The notes under the pieces were generated by a model that saw only the letters and a program-made list of their open reading frames with translations, did no database searches and was not told the DNA's origin. From Thalassobium sp. (GTDB taxonomy: Bacteria > Pseudomonadota > Gammaproteobacteria > Pseudomonadales > Oceanobacteraceae): a stretch of 64,000 nt of DNA. The stretch lies in the NCBI GenBank assembly GCA_002733205.1, contig NVUW01000001.1:62001-126000 (forward strand), in the 5' to 3' direction. This document shows positions 35,436 through 45,425 of this stretch, piece after piece; the first letter of the stretch is position 1; every line of letters begins with the position of its first letter. A program made the position numbers and the translations under genes.

Positions 35436-36638
35436 ATGCCCGCACGAACACTGCCGCTACCGCTGCTGCTGGCTCTATTGACAGCACTGTCACCACTAGC
35501 CATTGATATGTACCTGCCTGCAATGGAAGCAATGGCTGGTGACTTTGAGACCAGCATTCATTTGGTCGAATTATCCGTCAGCACCTATCTGCTGGGGTTT
35601 GCACTGGGGCAACTCAGTGGTGGCCCGTTGTCGGACCGTTACGGCAGACGCCCGCTGATTATTATCGGCCTGATTATTTTTGCCCTGAGCAGCGCAGCAC
35701 TGATCGTTACAACATCGCTGTCCACATTGCTCGCACTTCGCTTTATCCAGGCCGTTGGTGGCGGGTTAGCGACGGTCAATTCCAGTGCGATCGTACGCGA
35801 CCGTTTTCAGGGTGCCGACGTGGCCAAAACGCTGTCATTGGTTTCTATGATTATGATGGTCGCACCGCTGGTCGCACCGATGCTCGGAGCGCTGACACTG
35901 AGCTTTGCCGGCTGGCGGACTATTTTCATCATGTTGTCCGTTTATGCTGCCCTCGTCCTGATCATTCTGGTATGGCAACTGGAAGAAAGCCATCCGGCGC
36001 ATAAGCGCCAGCAGCGGCTTCCGGTACGCGACTACCTGCGGGTAATCAAACACGTCCGAGCACGGCGCTTTATTCTGGCGCAGGCTCTGGCATCCACCGG
36101 GATGTTCGTTTTTATCACGGCGTCACCCTACCTTTACCTCGATTACTTTGAGCAAAGCGCAGAGCGCTTCCCCTGGCTTTTCGGTGCCAACGTTCTGATG
36201 ATGATGTCGATGAACCGGCTGAACATGTTGCTGCTTCGCCGCTTTGACAGCCGGCATATTTTACGTGCCGGCCTGGCACTGCAACTGAGCAGCGCGGTAT
36301 TGCTGGTGCAGTTGTTTATCACGCACCCACAAGACGCATCGCTGTCGCTGGTATTACCTCTGATGATGCTGTTCGTTGGCTCTTTAGGACTGATTTCAGC
36401 GAACGCAACAGCCACCATCCTGCATTATTTCCGCGATATCAGCGCAACAGCCACGGCCTTAACCGGCGTGACCGTATTCTGCAGCGGCGCTGTGTTTGGC
36501 CTGATCTGGGCACAGCTGCATAACGGCACACCGCTGCCCATGATGCTCGTTATGCTCAGCAGCGCCGCACTTGCCAATATGGCTCTGTACCGTGTTCCGT
36601 CAGAACAGCCACACGCTGAAACGGAATCAGAAACATGA
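35436..36638 (+). CDS. MFS drug exporter, Bcr/CflA family
   Basis: 400 residues with 12 predicted membrane segments. The N-terminus LLLALLTALSPLAIDMYLPA is the family mark (DMYLPA), and GGPLSDRYGRRPLIIIGLI is motif A between helices 2 and 3. Known members export bicyclomycin, chloramphenicol, sulfonamides or cysteine; the substrate here is unknown. A TetR gene follows in the same direction, 64 bases on, and probably controls it. Confidence 0.9.
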   Translation: MPARTLPLPLLLALLTALSPLAIDMYLPAMEAMAGDFETSIHLVELSVSTYLLGFALGQLSGGPLSDRYGRRPLIIIGLIIFALSSAALIVTTSLSTLLALRFIQAVGGGLATVNSSAIVRDRFQGADVAKTLSLVSMIMMVAPLVAPMLGALTLSFAGWRTIFIMLSVYAALVLIILVWQLEESHPAHKRQQRLPVRDYLRVIKHVRARRFILAQALASTGMFVFITASPYLYLDYFEQSAERFPWLFGANVLMMMSMNRLNMLLLRRFDSRHILRAGLALQLSSAVLLVQLFITHPQDASLSLVLPLMMLFVGSLGLISANATATILHYFRDISATATALTGVTVFCSGAVFGLIWAQLHNGTPLPMMLVMLSSAALANMALYRVPSEQPHAETESET

Positions 36639-36702
36639 TCACAACAGACTGGTGCATCAGTGAAACAAATCTGGCTTGTCTGCGGGGCAAAAGAGGAACA
36701 GA

Positions 36703-37296
36703 ATGAACGTTCAGTCCGATACACGAAGAAACATGGATAAACGCCAGCAAATTCTGGAAGCCACCGCCGACCTGATCGCAGAGCAAGGGTTACATTCCTG
36801 CCCAATGGCGATGGTCGCAAAGCATGCCTGCTGTGGTGCTGGTACCATTTACCGTTATTTTGAGACGAAAGAAGAACTGGTACAGCAGTTATTTCTGCAC
36901 CTTACGGAAGTGATGGCCAGCCACTGTATGAACGACTATGACGAAAGTGCAGGTGTTAAACTCAGATTTTATAGTTTCTGGGGCAATTTTTACCGCTACA
37001 TGCTGGAGAAGCCCCGAGACCGCGCGTTAATGGAACAACTGTCGGCCTCACCTGCCATCAGTGAGCTGCAGCGTGAAGAGGCGCTGAAACCGATGAATAA
37101 AGCGCTGACCATGCTACTGACCGACGGTAAGCAGCAGCAGCTGATTAAGAATCTGCCCGATGCGGTTTTAACCACCATGACCTTCGGCAGTCTGACCATG
37201 ATGGCCAAGAAACTGCAGTTGTCACCGCAGATGTTTCCGCAGGCGGTACAACCCGATGATTTGCTGAATCTGTGCTGGGACGCCATTAAAGCGTAA
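36703..37296 (+). CDS. TetR-family transcriptional regulator
   Basis: The N-terminal helix-turn-helix is clear (KRQQILEATADLIAEQG, then VAKHACCGAGTIYRYFETKE), with a C-terminal ligand domain of about 130 residues. ATG 36703 has AGAGG about 7 bases upstream. Unusually, a perfect 10-bp palindrome (TGAACGTTCA) begins at the second base of its own start codon, and the same palindrome recurs past its terminator, upstream of a small gene. Likely effector: a compound exported by the neighbouring MFS pump. Confidence 0.9.
   Translation: MNVQSDTRRNMDKRQQILEATADLIAEQGLHSCPMAMVAKHACCGAGTIYRYFETKEELVQQLFLHLTEVMASHCMNDYDESAGVKLRFYSFWGNFYRYMLEKPRDRALMEQLSASPAISELQREEALKPMNKALTMLLTDGKQQQLIKNLPDAVLTTMTFGSLTMMAKKLQLSPQMFPQAVQPDDLLNLCWDAIKA
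36704..36713. promoter_or_regulatory. Candidate TetR operator 1 (overlaps the tetR start codon)
   Basis: The perfect palindrome TGAACGTTCA lies inside GAATGAACGTTCA, identical to the site at 37350-37362. Its place on the start codon would let the regulator block its own expression. Confidence 0.6.
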
Positions 37297-37314
37297 CAGG
37301 CGGAATCACAAAAC

Positions 37315-37335
37315 AGGCCCACAAGGCCTTTTTTT
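37315..37335 (+). terminator. Terminator after tetR
   Basis: Stem AGGCC/GGCCT with a five-base loop followed by a run of T. Eighteen bases after the tetR stop codon. Confidence 0.8.
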
Positions 37336-37352
37336 AAACGCCAGAACCTGAA

Positions 37353-37362
37353 TGAACGTTCA
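37353..37362. promoter_or_regulatory. Candidate TetR operator 2 (upstream of the small gene)
   Basis: The same TGAACGTTCA palindrome as at 36704, 36 bases before a 54-codon gene with a strong ribosome site. It suggests that the small gene belongs to the TetR regulon. Confidence 0.6.
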
Positions 37363-37398
37363 CTCTCGTTGATTCAAATCTAACTAAGGAGACATACC

Positions 37399-37563
37399 AT
37401 GTCGAACAGCTTACCTCAGGCGTCAGAATCCACGGTATCAATGCCAGCCAACGCAGCAATGACACCTTCCGTACGCAACAGTGGCAGTGATTTTTATTCC
37501 ATGCTGACCGATCTGACCCTGACGCAGAAACGTAACCGCGCAACTCAGCGCCAGAATGCCTGA
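37399..37563 (+). CDS. Small protein of 54 residues, probable TetR target
   Basis: ATG 37399 follows AAGGAG at 8-9 bases, one of the better ribosome sites in the window, and the frame ends at TGA 37561. The protein is polar and Ser/Ala/Gln-rich, starting MSNSLPQASEST and ending TQKRNRATQRQNA, with the one more hydrophobic stretch SDFYSMLTDLTLTQ. No signal peptide, membrane segment or known domain. A terminator and a candidate TetR operator lie directly upstream, so it has its own transcription unit. Function unknown. Confidence 0.65.
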   Translation: MSNSLPQASESTVSMPANAAMTPSVRNSGSDFYSMLTDLTLTQKRNRATQRQNA

Positions 37564-37588
37564 GTTACGCAGTGCTGGGCGGGCCATC

Positions 37589-38185
37589 TCAATGAATGAT
37601 GGCGTCCTCGCCCAGATCAGCTTCAGCAAACGAAGCCGGTAAAACGCACAGGCGGTTAACCATCAACAGACTGTGATCCGGAATCAGCAGTTGGTCGTTA
37701 TCCATCAGTGCGTCCAGTAATACACAGGTCGCATCGATAGAATCCAGTCCGACGATAATCGCCAGCGCAAAACCATATTTGGTATTGAGCGCGACCAAAT
37801 CACCGACTTCCAGCTCTTCCCGCTCGGTTATAATGTCATCGCCCACCAGTTCGTCGGTAGGCCAGGGTGTCTTGAAACGCGCCAGCGCCACCAGCTGCAC
37901 AATCCCCTGAATCACGCCGTCGCTGATATCGACTTCAATATCCCCCTCTTCTTCCGGCTCCATCAGGCGATCAAGCAGACTCATAAACAGATCGGAATCT
38001 TCCTCTGACCAGCGCAGATCAACGGGGTCATGGCTGCTGCGATTTGAACGGAAACTGACTTCGGTGGGAAATTCTGCCGGATCTTCGCCGGTGGTTCCGG
38101 CTGGCATTAACAGGCTGACGGCTTCGAAACCGCTTTTGTCCTGATCACTGATACGCCAAAACAAGGGTTGCATTTCTGCATTCAT
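37589..38185 (-). CDS. Acidic hypothetical protein
   Basis: 198 residues, not recognised. It is strongly acidic in the middle (EPEEEGDIEVDISDG) and has no signal peptide or membrane segment, so it is probably cytoplasmic. GGAG lies at good distance before ATG 38185. The C-terminal about 80 residues (EELEVGDLVALNTKYGFALA onward) look like a small beta-rich domain. Convergent with the small gene at 37399. Nothing in the context gives a function. Confidence 0.7.
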   Translation of the reverse strand: MNAEMQPLFWRISDQDKSGFEAVSLLMPAGTTGEDPAEFPTEVSFRSNRSSHDPVDLRWSEEDSDLFMSLLDRLMEPEEEGDIEVDISDGVIQGIVQLVALARFKTPWPTDELVGDDIITEREELEVGDLVALNTKYGFALAIIVGLDSIDATCVLLDALMDNDQLLIPDHSLLMVNRLCVLPASFAEADLGEDAIIH

Positions 38186-38450
38186 AGGGATTACTCCGTA
38201 TTCACCATGATTAGATGGAGCCTGCGTGGCAATAAGTCTGACGGACCTCCCTTATGCTTGGCTATACCGTTTATATAGCAGGGCTGCATGGCAGTGACAA
38301 GACACTGAATGACAATAACTCCGGGCAGTGACGACAAATCCTGTTATGACAGTTTGAGGCAGGTTGCGCCGTAAACGTTCAATCAGCGTGAAAAATGGTG
38401 TTAACATCAGGGTCTAATAACAAACACTGACAGAACCCCGGGGAATTACC
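38186..38450. other. Intergenic divergent region
   Basis: 265 bases between two divergent genes. It must hold both promoters; I see no recognised regulatory site or RNA gene. Confidence 0.4.
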
Positions 38451-39398
38451 ATGCATTCACTGTTTACCCGCACCCTGATCACCGGCTGCGGTTTGTTACT
38501 GCTGTCCGGCTGTGCAACGCCTATTGCCAACTTCGATGCCATCAGCCTGGATGCCAAGCGCGATGCAGCGATGGCAGATGAATCCGCTTCCCGTACGATT
38601 CAGCACGCACAATCCAAAATTGAACTGGGTAAAAGTGAGAACCTGCGCTTCTACGCACCACGTCACCTCGAACAGGCTCAGAAGCAACTGCTGGAAGCTC
38701 AGGAAATGCTGACCAGTGGCGAGCCTGACGGCGTCGTGAAGACGGTAGCCATGACCTCATTGAAAACCGTCGAGGCCGGCCTGAATGTTAAAAAAGACAT
38801 TCTCAAACAGCTGAAGCCGACATTGGATCACCGTGAAGTATTAAAAGACATCAAGGCCGACCAATACTTCCCCGCCGACTACCAGGCCGTTGAAGAAGAA
38901 CTGGTAAAACTGATTGATCTGATGGAAGACCACCAGACCATCAAAGTCGATGCCGGCCAGAAACTGCTGTTAGCAGAAATGCATCGTGTCGAAGTCGCCA
39001 CCATCGAATACATCCAACTGCAGCCGGTCAAAGACCACCTGGAACGCATTAAAAACAAAGGCGGTGCTTCTGTTGCCCCGATCAGCTGGGACACTGCGCA
39101 GAAGGCATTGCTGCAGGCTCAGGCCTTAATCAGCAAAACTCCGCGGGCCAAAGGTGCCATCGCCAAGGCCACGGTTGCTGCGACCAAAGCGGCTCAACAC
39201 GCCGAAGTCATCACCAACCTGAGCAACGAAATTCTGGATGCCAGCAAAGATGACGCTGAAGCCATTGCTCTGCGCATGGAACGCTGGTTGTACCGTATCA
39301 GCGTGGCGCTCAAGCATGACGATATCCGTCATCAGCCACTGAGTGACCAGGCCGGTGAATACGCGGCTTCTATCGAAGCCTTGATGCGTAACCGTTAA
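38451..39398 (+). CDS. Predicted helical lipoprotein, function unknown
   Basis: 315 residues. The N-terminus LITGCGLLLLSGCATP is a lipoprotein signal peptide (lipobox LSGC, Cys about residue 23). The mature protein is largely helical with coiled-coil character (HLEQAQKQLLEAQEMLTSG, then repeated Ala/Lys/Glu-rich helices). GGGGAATTACC precedes the start. A single-gene unit with its own terminator. Possibly a structural envelope lipoprotein; family not recognised. Confidence 0.75.
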   Translation: MHSLFTRTLITGCGLLLLSGCATPIANFDAISLDAKRDAAMADESASRTIQHAQSKIELGKSENLRFYAPRHLEQAQKQLLEAQEMLTSGEPDGVVKTVAMTSLKTVEAGLNVKKDILKQLKPTLDHREVLKDIKADQYFPADYQAVEEELVKLIDLMEDHQTIKVDAGQKLLLAEMHRVEVATIEYIQLQPVKDHLERIKNKGGASVAPISWDTAQKALLQAQALISKTPRAKGAIAKATVAATKAAQHAEVITNLSNEILDASKDDAEAIALRMERWLYRISVALKHDDIRHQPLSDQAGEYAASIEALMRNR

Positions 39399-39421
39399 AC
39401 CTGCGGTTTAAACATAAAAAT

Positions 39422-39443
39422 GCCCGGTAATCCGGGCTTTTTT
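39422..39443. terminator. Terminator after the helical lipoprotein gene
   Basis: Stem GCCCGG/CCGGGC with a TAAT loop and a run of six T. The A-rich left side lets it also serve the convergent DUF1820 gene. Confidence 0.88.
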
Positions 39444-39465
39444 GTGCTCTTTTACCGCTCAGATT

Positions 39466-39810
39466 TTATTCGTCTTCGTCGCGCGGCGGCAGAAAGCGGG
39501 TTGGAAAATGTGAAATATTAGAGCCCTCGCCTTTGCTGATTTTCGGGCTGCCTTCTTTTTCTACCTCATCAATGCGCACGATGGCATGCATCGGTATAAA
39601 GGTGCGTTTCACATCCGCAAAGGTCAGCTTCAGTTTTTCTGCATCGGGATCAACCACCAGCGATGAGCGCTCGCCAAACAGCAGCTGCTCGACTTCGATA
39701 AAGCCGTGCAAATCACTCTGATAGATATAGCGGGCATAAATCTCAACAACATCACCCTGTTGCTGATAGACAATCCGGTAGGTAGGTTCCTGCTTTTCTT
39801 TACTGCTCAT
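39466..39810 (-). CDS. DUF1820 family protein
   Basis: 114 residues. YRIVYQQQGDVVEIYARYIY, then QSDLHGFIEVEQLLFGERSS match the DUF1820 family of small soluble gammaproteobacterial proteins of unknown function. I chose ATG 39810, which gives the usual family N-terminus; the longer frame back to 39888 begins in hydrophobic non-family sequence. Divergent from miaB. Confidence 0.85.
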   Translation of the reverse strand: MSSKEKQEPTYRIVYQQQGDVVEIYARYIYQSDLHGFIEVEQLLFGERSSLVVDPDAEKLKLTFADVKRTFIPMHAIVRIDEVEKEGSPKISKGEGSNISHFPTRFLPPRDEDE

Positions 39811-39990
39811 GATGCCTGCTTGTCGACCTGAATGCCGGTTTAAGCACCGGACAAAGAAAAAGAAGGCAATTGTAACACGAGCAAGCAAGACAGGATGCAG
39901 ACAGCCGACGGATACTGGTGACTAACTGAGCAGGGACAGTATAATGTTGCCCCTTTTGTATAAACCGCTGACGAGGCCGGAAACTCCCTC

Positions 39991-41340
39991 ATGACTGACC
40001 AGGTAAAAAAGCTGTACATCAAGACCCACGGTTGCCAGATGAATGAGTACGACTCATCACGCATGGCCGACATGCTGGGCGAAAGTCATAAGATGGAGCT
40101 GACCGATAACCCGGAAGAGGCGGATGTTATCCTGCTCAATACCTGCTCGATCCGCGAAAAAGCCCAGGAAAAAGTGTTCCATGAACTGGGCCGCTGGAAA
40201 GGCCTGAAAACCAAGAATCCGGATCTGAAAATCGGCGTCGGCGGTTGCGTGGCCTCACAGGAAGGCGATGCTATCATCAAGCGCGCTCCGTTCGTGGATA
40301 TGGTGTTCGGTCCGCAGACCCTGCACCGTCTGCCGGATATGGTGAACAAGGCCAGCAATGCCATTCAGGTGGTGGACGTTACCTTCCCAGAAATCGAAAA
40401 ATTCGATTTCCTGCCGGCGCCCAAAGTCGAAGGCTGCTCTGCTTTTGTTTCCATCATGGAAGGCTGTTCCAAATACTGCACTTTCTGCGTTGTGCCTTAC
40501 ACCCGTGGTGAAGAAGTCAGCCGTCCGCTGGCCGATGTTCTGAAAGAAGTCCAGTCACTGGCTGACCAGGGTGTACGTGAAGTGAACCTACTGGGCCAGA
40601 ACGTCAACGCTTACCGCGGTGAAACCAGCGATGGCGAAACCGCCGATCTGGCCGAGCTGATTACTCTGGTTGCCGATATCGACGGCATCGACCGTATCCG
40701 CTTTACCACCTCGCACCCGCTGGAATTCAGCGACAACCTGATTCAGGTCTATGCCGAAGTGCCGGAACTGGTCAGCCACCTGCACCTGCCGGTACAGAGC
40801 GGTTCCAACCGCATTCTGGCGGCCATGAAGCGCGGTCATGAAATCGATATGTACATCGACAAAATTGAACGCATCAAAGCGCTGCGCCCGGACATTTCGA
40901 TTTCTTCCGACTTTATTATTGGTTTCCCGGGTGAAACCGCCGAAGATTTCGAAGACACCATGAACCTGATCAACCACATCGGCTTCGACACCTCATTCAG
41001 CTTCATCTACAGCCCACGTCCGGGAACACCGGCCGCCAATCTGGAAGACGACACGCCGGAAGAGCTGAAGAAGCAACGTCTGCAGATTCTGCAGGCGCGC
41101 ATTGTGCAGCATGCGCAACAGATCAGCCGCCGCATGGTAGGCCGTGAAGAAACCATTCTGGTTACCGGCGTATCGCGTAAAGATCCGGGCGAACTGCAGG
41201 GCCGCACGGAGAACAACCGTGTGGTGAACTTCAAAGCCGACGATCACAGCCTGATCGGAAAGTTTGTTAAAGTCAGCATCGAAGATGCTTACCCCAACAG
41301 TTTGCGTGGCATCCTGCTTAATCCGGAGTTAGCCTACTAA
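39991..41340 (+). CDS. miaB: tRNA-2-methylthio-N6-dimethylallyladenosine synthase
   Basis: A radical-SAM enzyme that adds the methylthio group to i6A37 of tRNAs. Residues in order: UPF0004 domain with three cluster cysteines ([28 protein letters not shown]); radical-SAM motif [19 protein letters not shown] domain at the C-terminus. 449 residues, standard. It heads the order miaB-ybeZ-ybeY-corC-lnt. Confidence 0.97.
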   Translation: MTDQVKKLYIKTHGCQMNEYDSSRMADMLGESHKMELTDNPEEADVILLNTCSIREKAQEKVFHELGRWKGLKTKNPDLKIGVGGCVASQEGDAIIKRAPFVDMVFGPQTLHRLPDMVNKASNAIQVVDVTFPEIEKFDFLPAPKVEGCSAFVSIMEGCSKYCTFCVVPYTRGEEVSRPLADVLKEVQSLADQGVREVNLLGQNVNAYRGETSDGETADLAELITLVADIDGIDRIRFTTSHPLEFSDNLIQVYAEVPELVSHLHLPVQSGSNRILAAMKRGHEIDMYIDKIERIKALRPDISISSDFIIGFPGETAEDFEDTMNLINHIGFDTSFSFIYSPRPGTPAANLEDDTPEELKKQRLQILQARIVQHAQQISRRMVGREETILVTGVSRKDPGELQGRTENNRVVNFKADDHSLIGKFVKVSIEDAYPNSLRGILLNPELAY

Positions 41341-41410
41341 CCTCATTCGTGATTTATGCGGCCGCCCCGCCGGTGCCGCATAACCAAAAGCCCCACAGAG
41401 AGAGTCCTCA

Positions 41411-42520
41411 TTGACCCGCAAAGATACTGAGCAACCAGAATCCATTGAGCCTGTCCAGTCTGCCGAGGCTGAAGCAGCCACACCAAACCGCCACAGCACC
41501 AGCTTTGCTCTGGAACCCGATGACGCTCAGCGTCTTGCTAACCTGTGCGGACACGTTGACAGTCATATTGAACAGATTGCCGACCACTTTGAGCTGGAAA
41601 TCTACAACCGCGGCAATAAGTTCACCATTGAAGGCAAGGTCAAGCTGGCGCAGCGCGCGGCCTTACTGATTCAGCGCCTGTATCGCGAAACCGCCAACGG
41701 TACGCCGATCACACCGGACCTGATTCATCTGTTGCTGCAGGAAGATGGCAGCGAACAGGCCGCCGGGCGCAAGGCAAAATCCGATTACGACAGCCGTATC
41801 ATCAAAACGCCGCAGGCCATTATTAAACCGCGTGGGCCACACCAGCTCGACTATCTGCAGCGGGTGCGTGAGTTCGACATCAACTTTGGTGTCGGCCCGG
41901 CCGGTACCGGTAAAACCTTTCTCGCTGTTGCCGCCGCCGTTGAAGCCCTGCAGCGCGATGAAGTGAAACGCATTCTGCTGGTGCGCCCGGCGGTGGAAGC
42001 CGGTGAGAAGCTGGGCTTCCTGCCTGGCGACCTGGCACAGAAAATCGATCCGTATCTGCGCCCGCTGTATGACGCGCTGTACGAAATGCTGGGCTTTGAG
42101 CAGGTTGCCCGCCTGCTGGAGCGCAGCGTGATTGAAATTGCGCCACTGGCGTATATGCGTGGCCGCACGCTCAGCCACTCGTTTGTGATTCTCGACGAAT
42201 CGCAAAACACCACCAAAGAACAGATGAAAATGTTCCTCACCCGTGTCGGTTTTGGCTCCAAAGCCGTTATCACCGGTGACGTCACTCAGGTCGACCTGCC
42301 ACGCGGCGTTTATTCCGGCCTGAAGCATGGCCTGGAAGTGCTCGATGGTGTTCCGGGGATTGGTGTTACCCGCTTTACCAACGCCGATGTGGTACGCCAC
42401 CCGCTGGTACAGCGCATCGTTGATGCTTACGATCGTTTTGATGAGAAAGAAAAACAAGCCGAAGACGAACGCAAAGCCGCGCGTTTGAGTGCACAGCGTA
42501 ACGATGAGGATGCTGTATGA
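41411..42520 (+). CDS. ybeZ: PhoH-like ATPase YbeZ
   Basis: A P-loop protein of the PhoH family that works with the endonuclease YbeY. Walker A is [19 protein letters not shown] and Walker B is [13 protein letters not shown]. The start is TTG 41411 after a purine-rich AGAGAGAG stretch; no ATG or GTG fits, and the resulting about 30-residue Glu/Ala-rich extension is longer than in E. coli. Its end overlaps ybeY by 4 bases (ATGA). Confidence 0.94.
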   Translation: MTRKDTEQPESIEPVQSAEAEAATPNRHSTSFALEPDDAQRLANLCGHVDSHIEQIADHFELEIYNRGNKFTIEGKVKLAQRAALLIQRLYRETANGTPITPDLIHLLLQEDGSEQAAGRKAKSDYDSRIIKTPQAIIKPRGPHQLDYLQRVREFDINFGVGPAGTGKTFLAVAAAVEALQRDEVKRILLVRPAVEAGEKLGFLPGDLAQKIDPYLRPLYDALYEMLGFEQVARLLERSVIEIAPLAYMRGRTLSHSFVILDESQNTTKEQMKMFLTRVGFGSKAVITGDVTQVDLPRGVYSGLKHGLEVLDGVPGIGVTRFTNADVVRHPLVQRIVDAYDRFDEKEKQAEDERKAARLSAQRNDEDAV

Positions 42521-42996
42521 ATCTGTTACTCGATGTGCAGATCGCCGACGAGCTCGAAGGCTTCAGCGCCTTTCTGCCCAGCGAAGAACAATTGCATCAC
42601 TGGGCAAGCGCCGCCCTGAGCGGCCGCACAGACTTTGCCGAACCTGAACTGACCATCCGCCTGGTGGCAGAAGACGAGAGCCAGGAACTGAACAGCGAAT
42701 ACCGCGGTAAGGATAAACCGACCAATGTACTGTCCTTCCCGTTTGAGGCTCCTCCTCAGGTGCCCATCGAATTATTGGGTGATCTGATCGTCTGCGCCCA
42801 GGTGGTGCAGCAGGAAGGTATTGAACAGAACAAACCCGCCGAAGCTCACTGGGCTCATATGGTGGTGCACGGCTGCTTGCATTTGCTGGGGTACGACCAT
42901 ATAAAGGACGACGAAGCAGATGTTATGGAAGACCTGGAACGCCAGATAATGGCCGGACTGGGATTCTCTGATCCTTATCCAGATGAGGCACCATGA
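42517..42996 (+). CDS. ybeY: Endoribonuclease YbeY (rRNA maturation)
   Basis: A zinc endoribonuclease for 16S rRNA 3' maturation and 70S quality control. The metal site is [11 protein letters not shown] (HxxxHxxxxxH). [13 protein letters not shown] is the other family block. 159 residues. Overlaps ybeZ and corC by 4 bases on each side, so the three are tightly coupled. Confidence 0.96.
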   Translation: MNLLLDVQIADELEGFSAFLPSEEQLHHWASAALSGRTDFAEPELTIRLVAEDESQELNSEYRGKDKPTNVLSFPFEAPPQVPIELLGDLIVCAQVVQQEGIEQNKPAEAHWAHMVVHGCLHLLGYDHIKDDEADVMEDLERQIMAGLGFSDPYPDEAP

Positions 42997-43838
42997 GCGA
43001 AGACCGATCGGGCCAGCATCGTAGCTGGCTGGAAAGACTGACTGATTTATTCTCCGACGACCCGCAAAGCCGTCAGGACATCAAAGTTATTGTGCGCGAA
43101 GCGGCCGAACGCAGCATTGTCGATAACGAAACCCTCAATATCCTCGAAGGTGCCCTGCAGGTATCAGAAATGCAGGTGCGGGACATTATGATTCCGCGCT
43201 CGCAAATGACCTCGATTAACGTCAACGATGCGCTTAAAGATTATCTGCCGCAGATTATCGAATCTGCGCACTCGCGTTTTCCGGTGATGGGCGAAGGTCA
43301 GGACGAAGTGCTGGGCATTATGCTGGCCAAAGACCTTCTGCCATTAATCCTTAACGAAAATCGTGAAGAATTCCGTCTGAAAGAGGTGTTACGACCCACC
43401 ACCTTCGTTCCGGAAAGCAAACGCCTGAATGTGTTGCTGCGCGAGTTCCGCGCAACCCGCAATCACATGGCCATTGTGGTGGACGAATTCGGTGGGGTTG
43501 CAGGTCTGGTCACCATTGAAGACGTGCTCGAACAGATTGTTGGCGATATCGAAGACGAACACGACTTCGATGAAGAAGACAGCATGATTAAAGAAGTGGA
43601 AGACGGTATCACCATGGTCAAGGCACTGACTCCGGTGGACGACTTTAACGAACACTTCAGTGCGCGTTTTCCCGATGATGAGTTCGATACCATTGGCGGC
43701 ATTGTGGTACACCACTTTGGCCGGGTGCCGGAATGCAACGAAAGCATCCGCATTGAACAGTGGCAATTCAAAGTGGTGAACGGCACCAGCCGTCAGATCA
43801 ATCTGCTGGAAGTAACGCCCATCATCGACGCCGGCTAA
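42993..43838 (+). CDS. corC: CorC/YbeX-type CBS-domain transporter-associated protein
   Basis: 281 residues: two CBS domains (about 70-190; [13 protein letters not shown] and [34 protein letters not shown]) and the CorC/HlyC C-terminal domain (about 205-280). Linked in the literature to magnesium/cobalt efflux and, in this locus, to ribosome function with YbeY. No membrane segments, as expected for this short form. Confidence 0.93.
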   Translation: MSEDRSGQHRSWLERLTDLFSDDPQSRQDIKVIVREAAERSIVDNETLNILEGALQVSEMQVRDIMIPRSQMTSINVNDALKDYLPQIIESAHSRFPVMGEGQDEVLGIMLAKDLLPLILNENREEFRLKEVLRPTTFVPESKRLNVLLREFRATRNHMAIVVDEFGGVAGLVTIEDVLEQIVGDIEDEHDFDEEDSMIKEVEDGITMVKALTPVDDFNEHFSARFPDDEFDTIGGIVVHHFGRVPECNESIRIEQWQFKVVNGTSRQINLLEVTPIIDAG

Positions 43839-43880
43839 ACCGGCGTATTCAACCTCATTTTGACTATTTCGGGTAAAGCT

Positions 43881-45425
43881 ATGACGGGCTGGGCTGCGCG
43901 GGCGTTATTACTATTGGCGGGTGCGCTGTTTCCCCTGGCATTGGCGCCACTGTTCTGGTGGCCGCTTGGCCTGTTAAGTATTGCGGTGTTCGTGCATTTT
44001 CTGTTGCGCACCGATACTGCCCGCTCAGCCTTTGCCTGCGCATGGTGGTTCAGTCTGGGCAAGTTTTCCGTCGGTATTTCCTGGATTTACGTCAGCATGC
44101 ACGATCACGGCGGCACTCCTGCGGTTCTGGCCGTGCTGATGATCGGTCTTTTCGCGGCCTTCCTGGCGACCTTCCCCGGCCTCTGGTTTGCCCTGCGCCA
44201 GCGTTTTATCGGCCAAACTCTGGCCTGGCTCACCATTCCGGTGTTCTGGTTCCTGCACGAATGGTTCCGCAGCTGGTTTATGACCGGTTTCCCCTGGCTG
44301 TTTGCCGGCGATGCTCATCTCAGCACCTGGCTGTCCGGCTGGGCACCGGTATTTGGCAGCTATGGACTGTCGTTTATCTGCGTTGTAACAGTGACCGCCC
44401 TCTACCGCTTCTGGCAGACACGCCAGCCAGCGCTTCTTGCCGTACTGCTACTGTGGCCTGCGGGACTGTTACTGCAGCAACAGGACTGGACGCATAAAAC
44501 CGGTGAACTGAAAGTCAGTGCGGTACAGGGCAATATCCCCCAGGATCAGAAATGGCAACGTGAGTGGATCAGCCCAACCATTAATGCCTATTTTCAACAG
44601 ACCAGTCAGCACTGGGACAGCGATTTGATTTTGTGGCCCGAAACCGCAATGACGCTGCTGCTCGATCAGTTCCAACCGTATATGGATGATATGGCAATCG
44701 AGGCTCAACAGACCGGCACCACGGTCATTACCGGGATTCCTTACCGTTATCCCCGTGGCCACGAGCTGGCCGGCCAGTTCCATAACAGTGTGATCGCCTT
44801 TGGTAATGGCGAAGGCATCTACCACAAACAGAATCTGGTGCCGTTCGGTGAATATGTTCCCCTGCAGGCGCTGATCCGCGGACTGATTCCGTTTTTTGAC
44901 CTGGATATGTCCAGCTTCCTGCATGGGCCTGCCAACCAGCCCCTGCTGAAAGTCGGTAAGCATTCCGCCGAAGGGGAAGAGCTTTACCTGGTAGCACCCT
45001 ATATCTGCTACGAAATCGCTTACCCGCAACTGGTCAGCCGCATGGCGCAGCGGGCGGATTTTCTGATTACCGTCAGCAACGATGCCTGGTTTGGCGATTC
45101 TCTGGGGCCGAAACAGCATATGGCGCTGGCGCAAATGCGCGCATTGGAAACTGGCCGCTACCTGTTACGCGCCACGAACACCGGCATTACCGCACTGGTG
45201 GATAACAAAGGCCGGATGTTGTCGCGCCTGCCCTACGAGCAGCGGGCAACCCTGACCGGGAACGCCGAGATGCGTCAGGGTAAAACGCCTTACATGATCT
45301 GGGAACTGTGGCCTCTGTACGTCCTGAGCCTGCTGATTATCGCAGCTGCCCTGTGGCTGCGCCGTTCAGGCAGAACCCGTAAGGCTGCGCAGACTGATGA
45401 TATTGCGCCCGTTATGGAGCGGTGA
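43881..45425 (+). CDS. lnt: Apolipoprotein N-acyltransferase
   Basis: Adds the third acyl chain to lipoproteins in the inner membrane. The N-terminal half has about six membrane helices; the C-terminal half is a nitrilase domain with the Glu (LILWPETAM), Lys (HKQNLVPFGEYVPL) and Cys (APYICYEIAYPQL) of the active site. ATG 43881 chosen; a TTG seven codons upstream is in frame. Its last 60 bases overlap the end of the convergent GntR-type gene. Confidence 0.96.
   Translation: MTGWAARALLLLAGALFPLALAPLFWWPLGLLSIAVFVHFLLRTDTARSAFACAWWFSLGKFSVGISWIYVSMHDHGGTPAVLAVLMIGLFAAFLATFPGLWFALRQRFIGQTLAWLTIPVFWFLHEWFRSWFMTGFPWLFAGDAHLSTWLSGWAPVFGSYGLSFICVVTVTALYRFWQTRQPALLAVLLLWPAGLLLQQQDWTHKTGELKVSAVQGNIPQDQKWQREWISPTINAYFQQTSQHWDSDLILWPETAMTLLLDQFQPYMDDMAIEAQQTGTTVITGIPYRYPRGHELAGQFHNSVIAFGNGEGIYHKQNLVPFGEYVPLQALIRGLIPFFDLDMSSFLHGPANQPLLKVGKHSAEGEELYLVAPYICYEIAYPQLVSRMAQRADFLITVSNDAWFGDSLGPKQHMALAQMRALETGRYLLRATNTGITALVDNKGRMLSRLPYEQRATLTGNAEMRQGKTPYMIWELWPLYVLSLLIIAAALWLRRSGRTRKAAQTDDIAPVMER

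Noticed and set aside
37334..37629. Minus-strand frames opposite the 54-codon gene
   Set aside because: They lack ribosome sites and recognisable sequence, and cross the terminator and palindrome region; the plus-strand frame has a strong site and its own unit.
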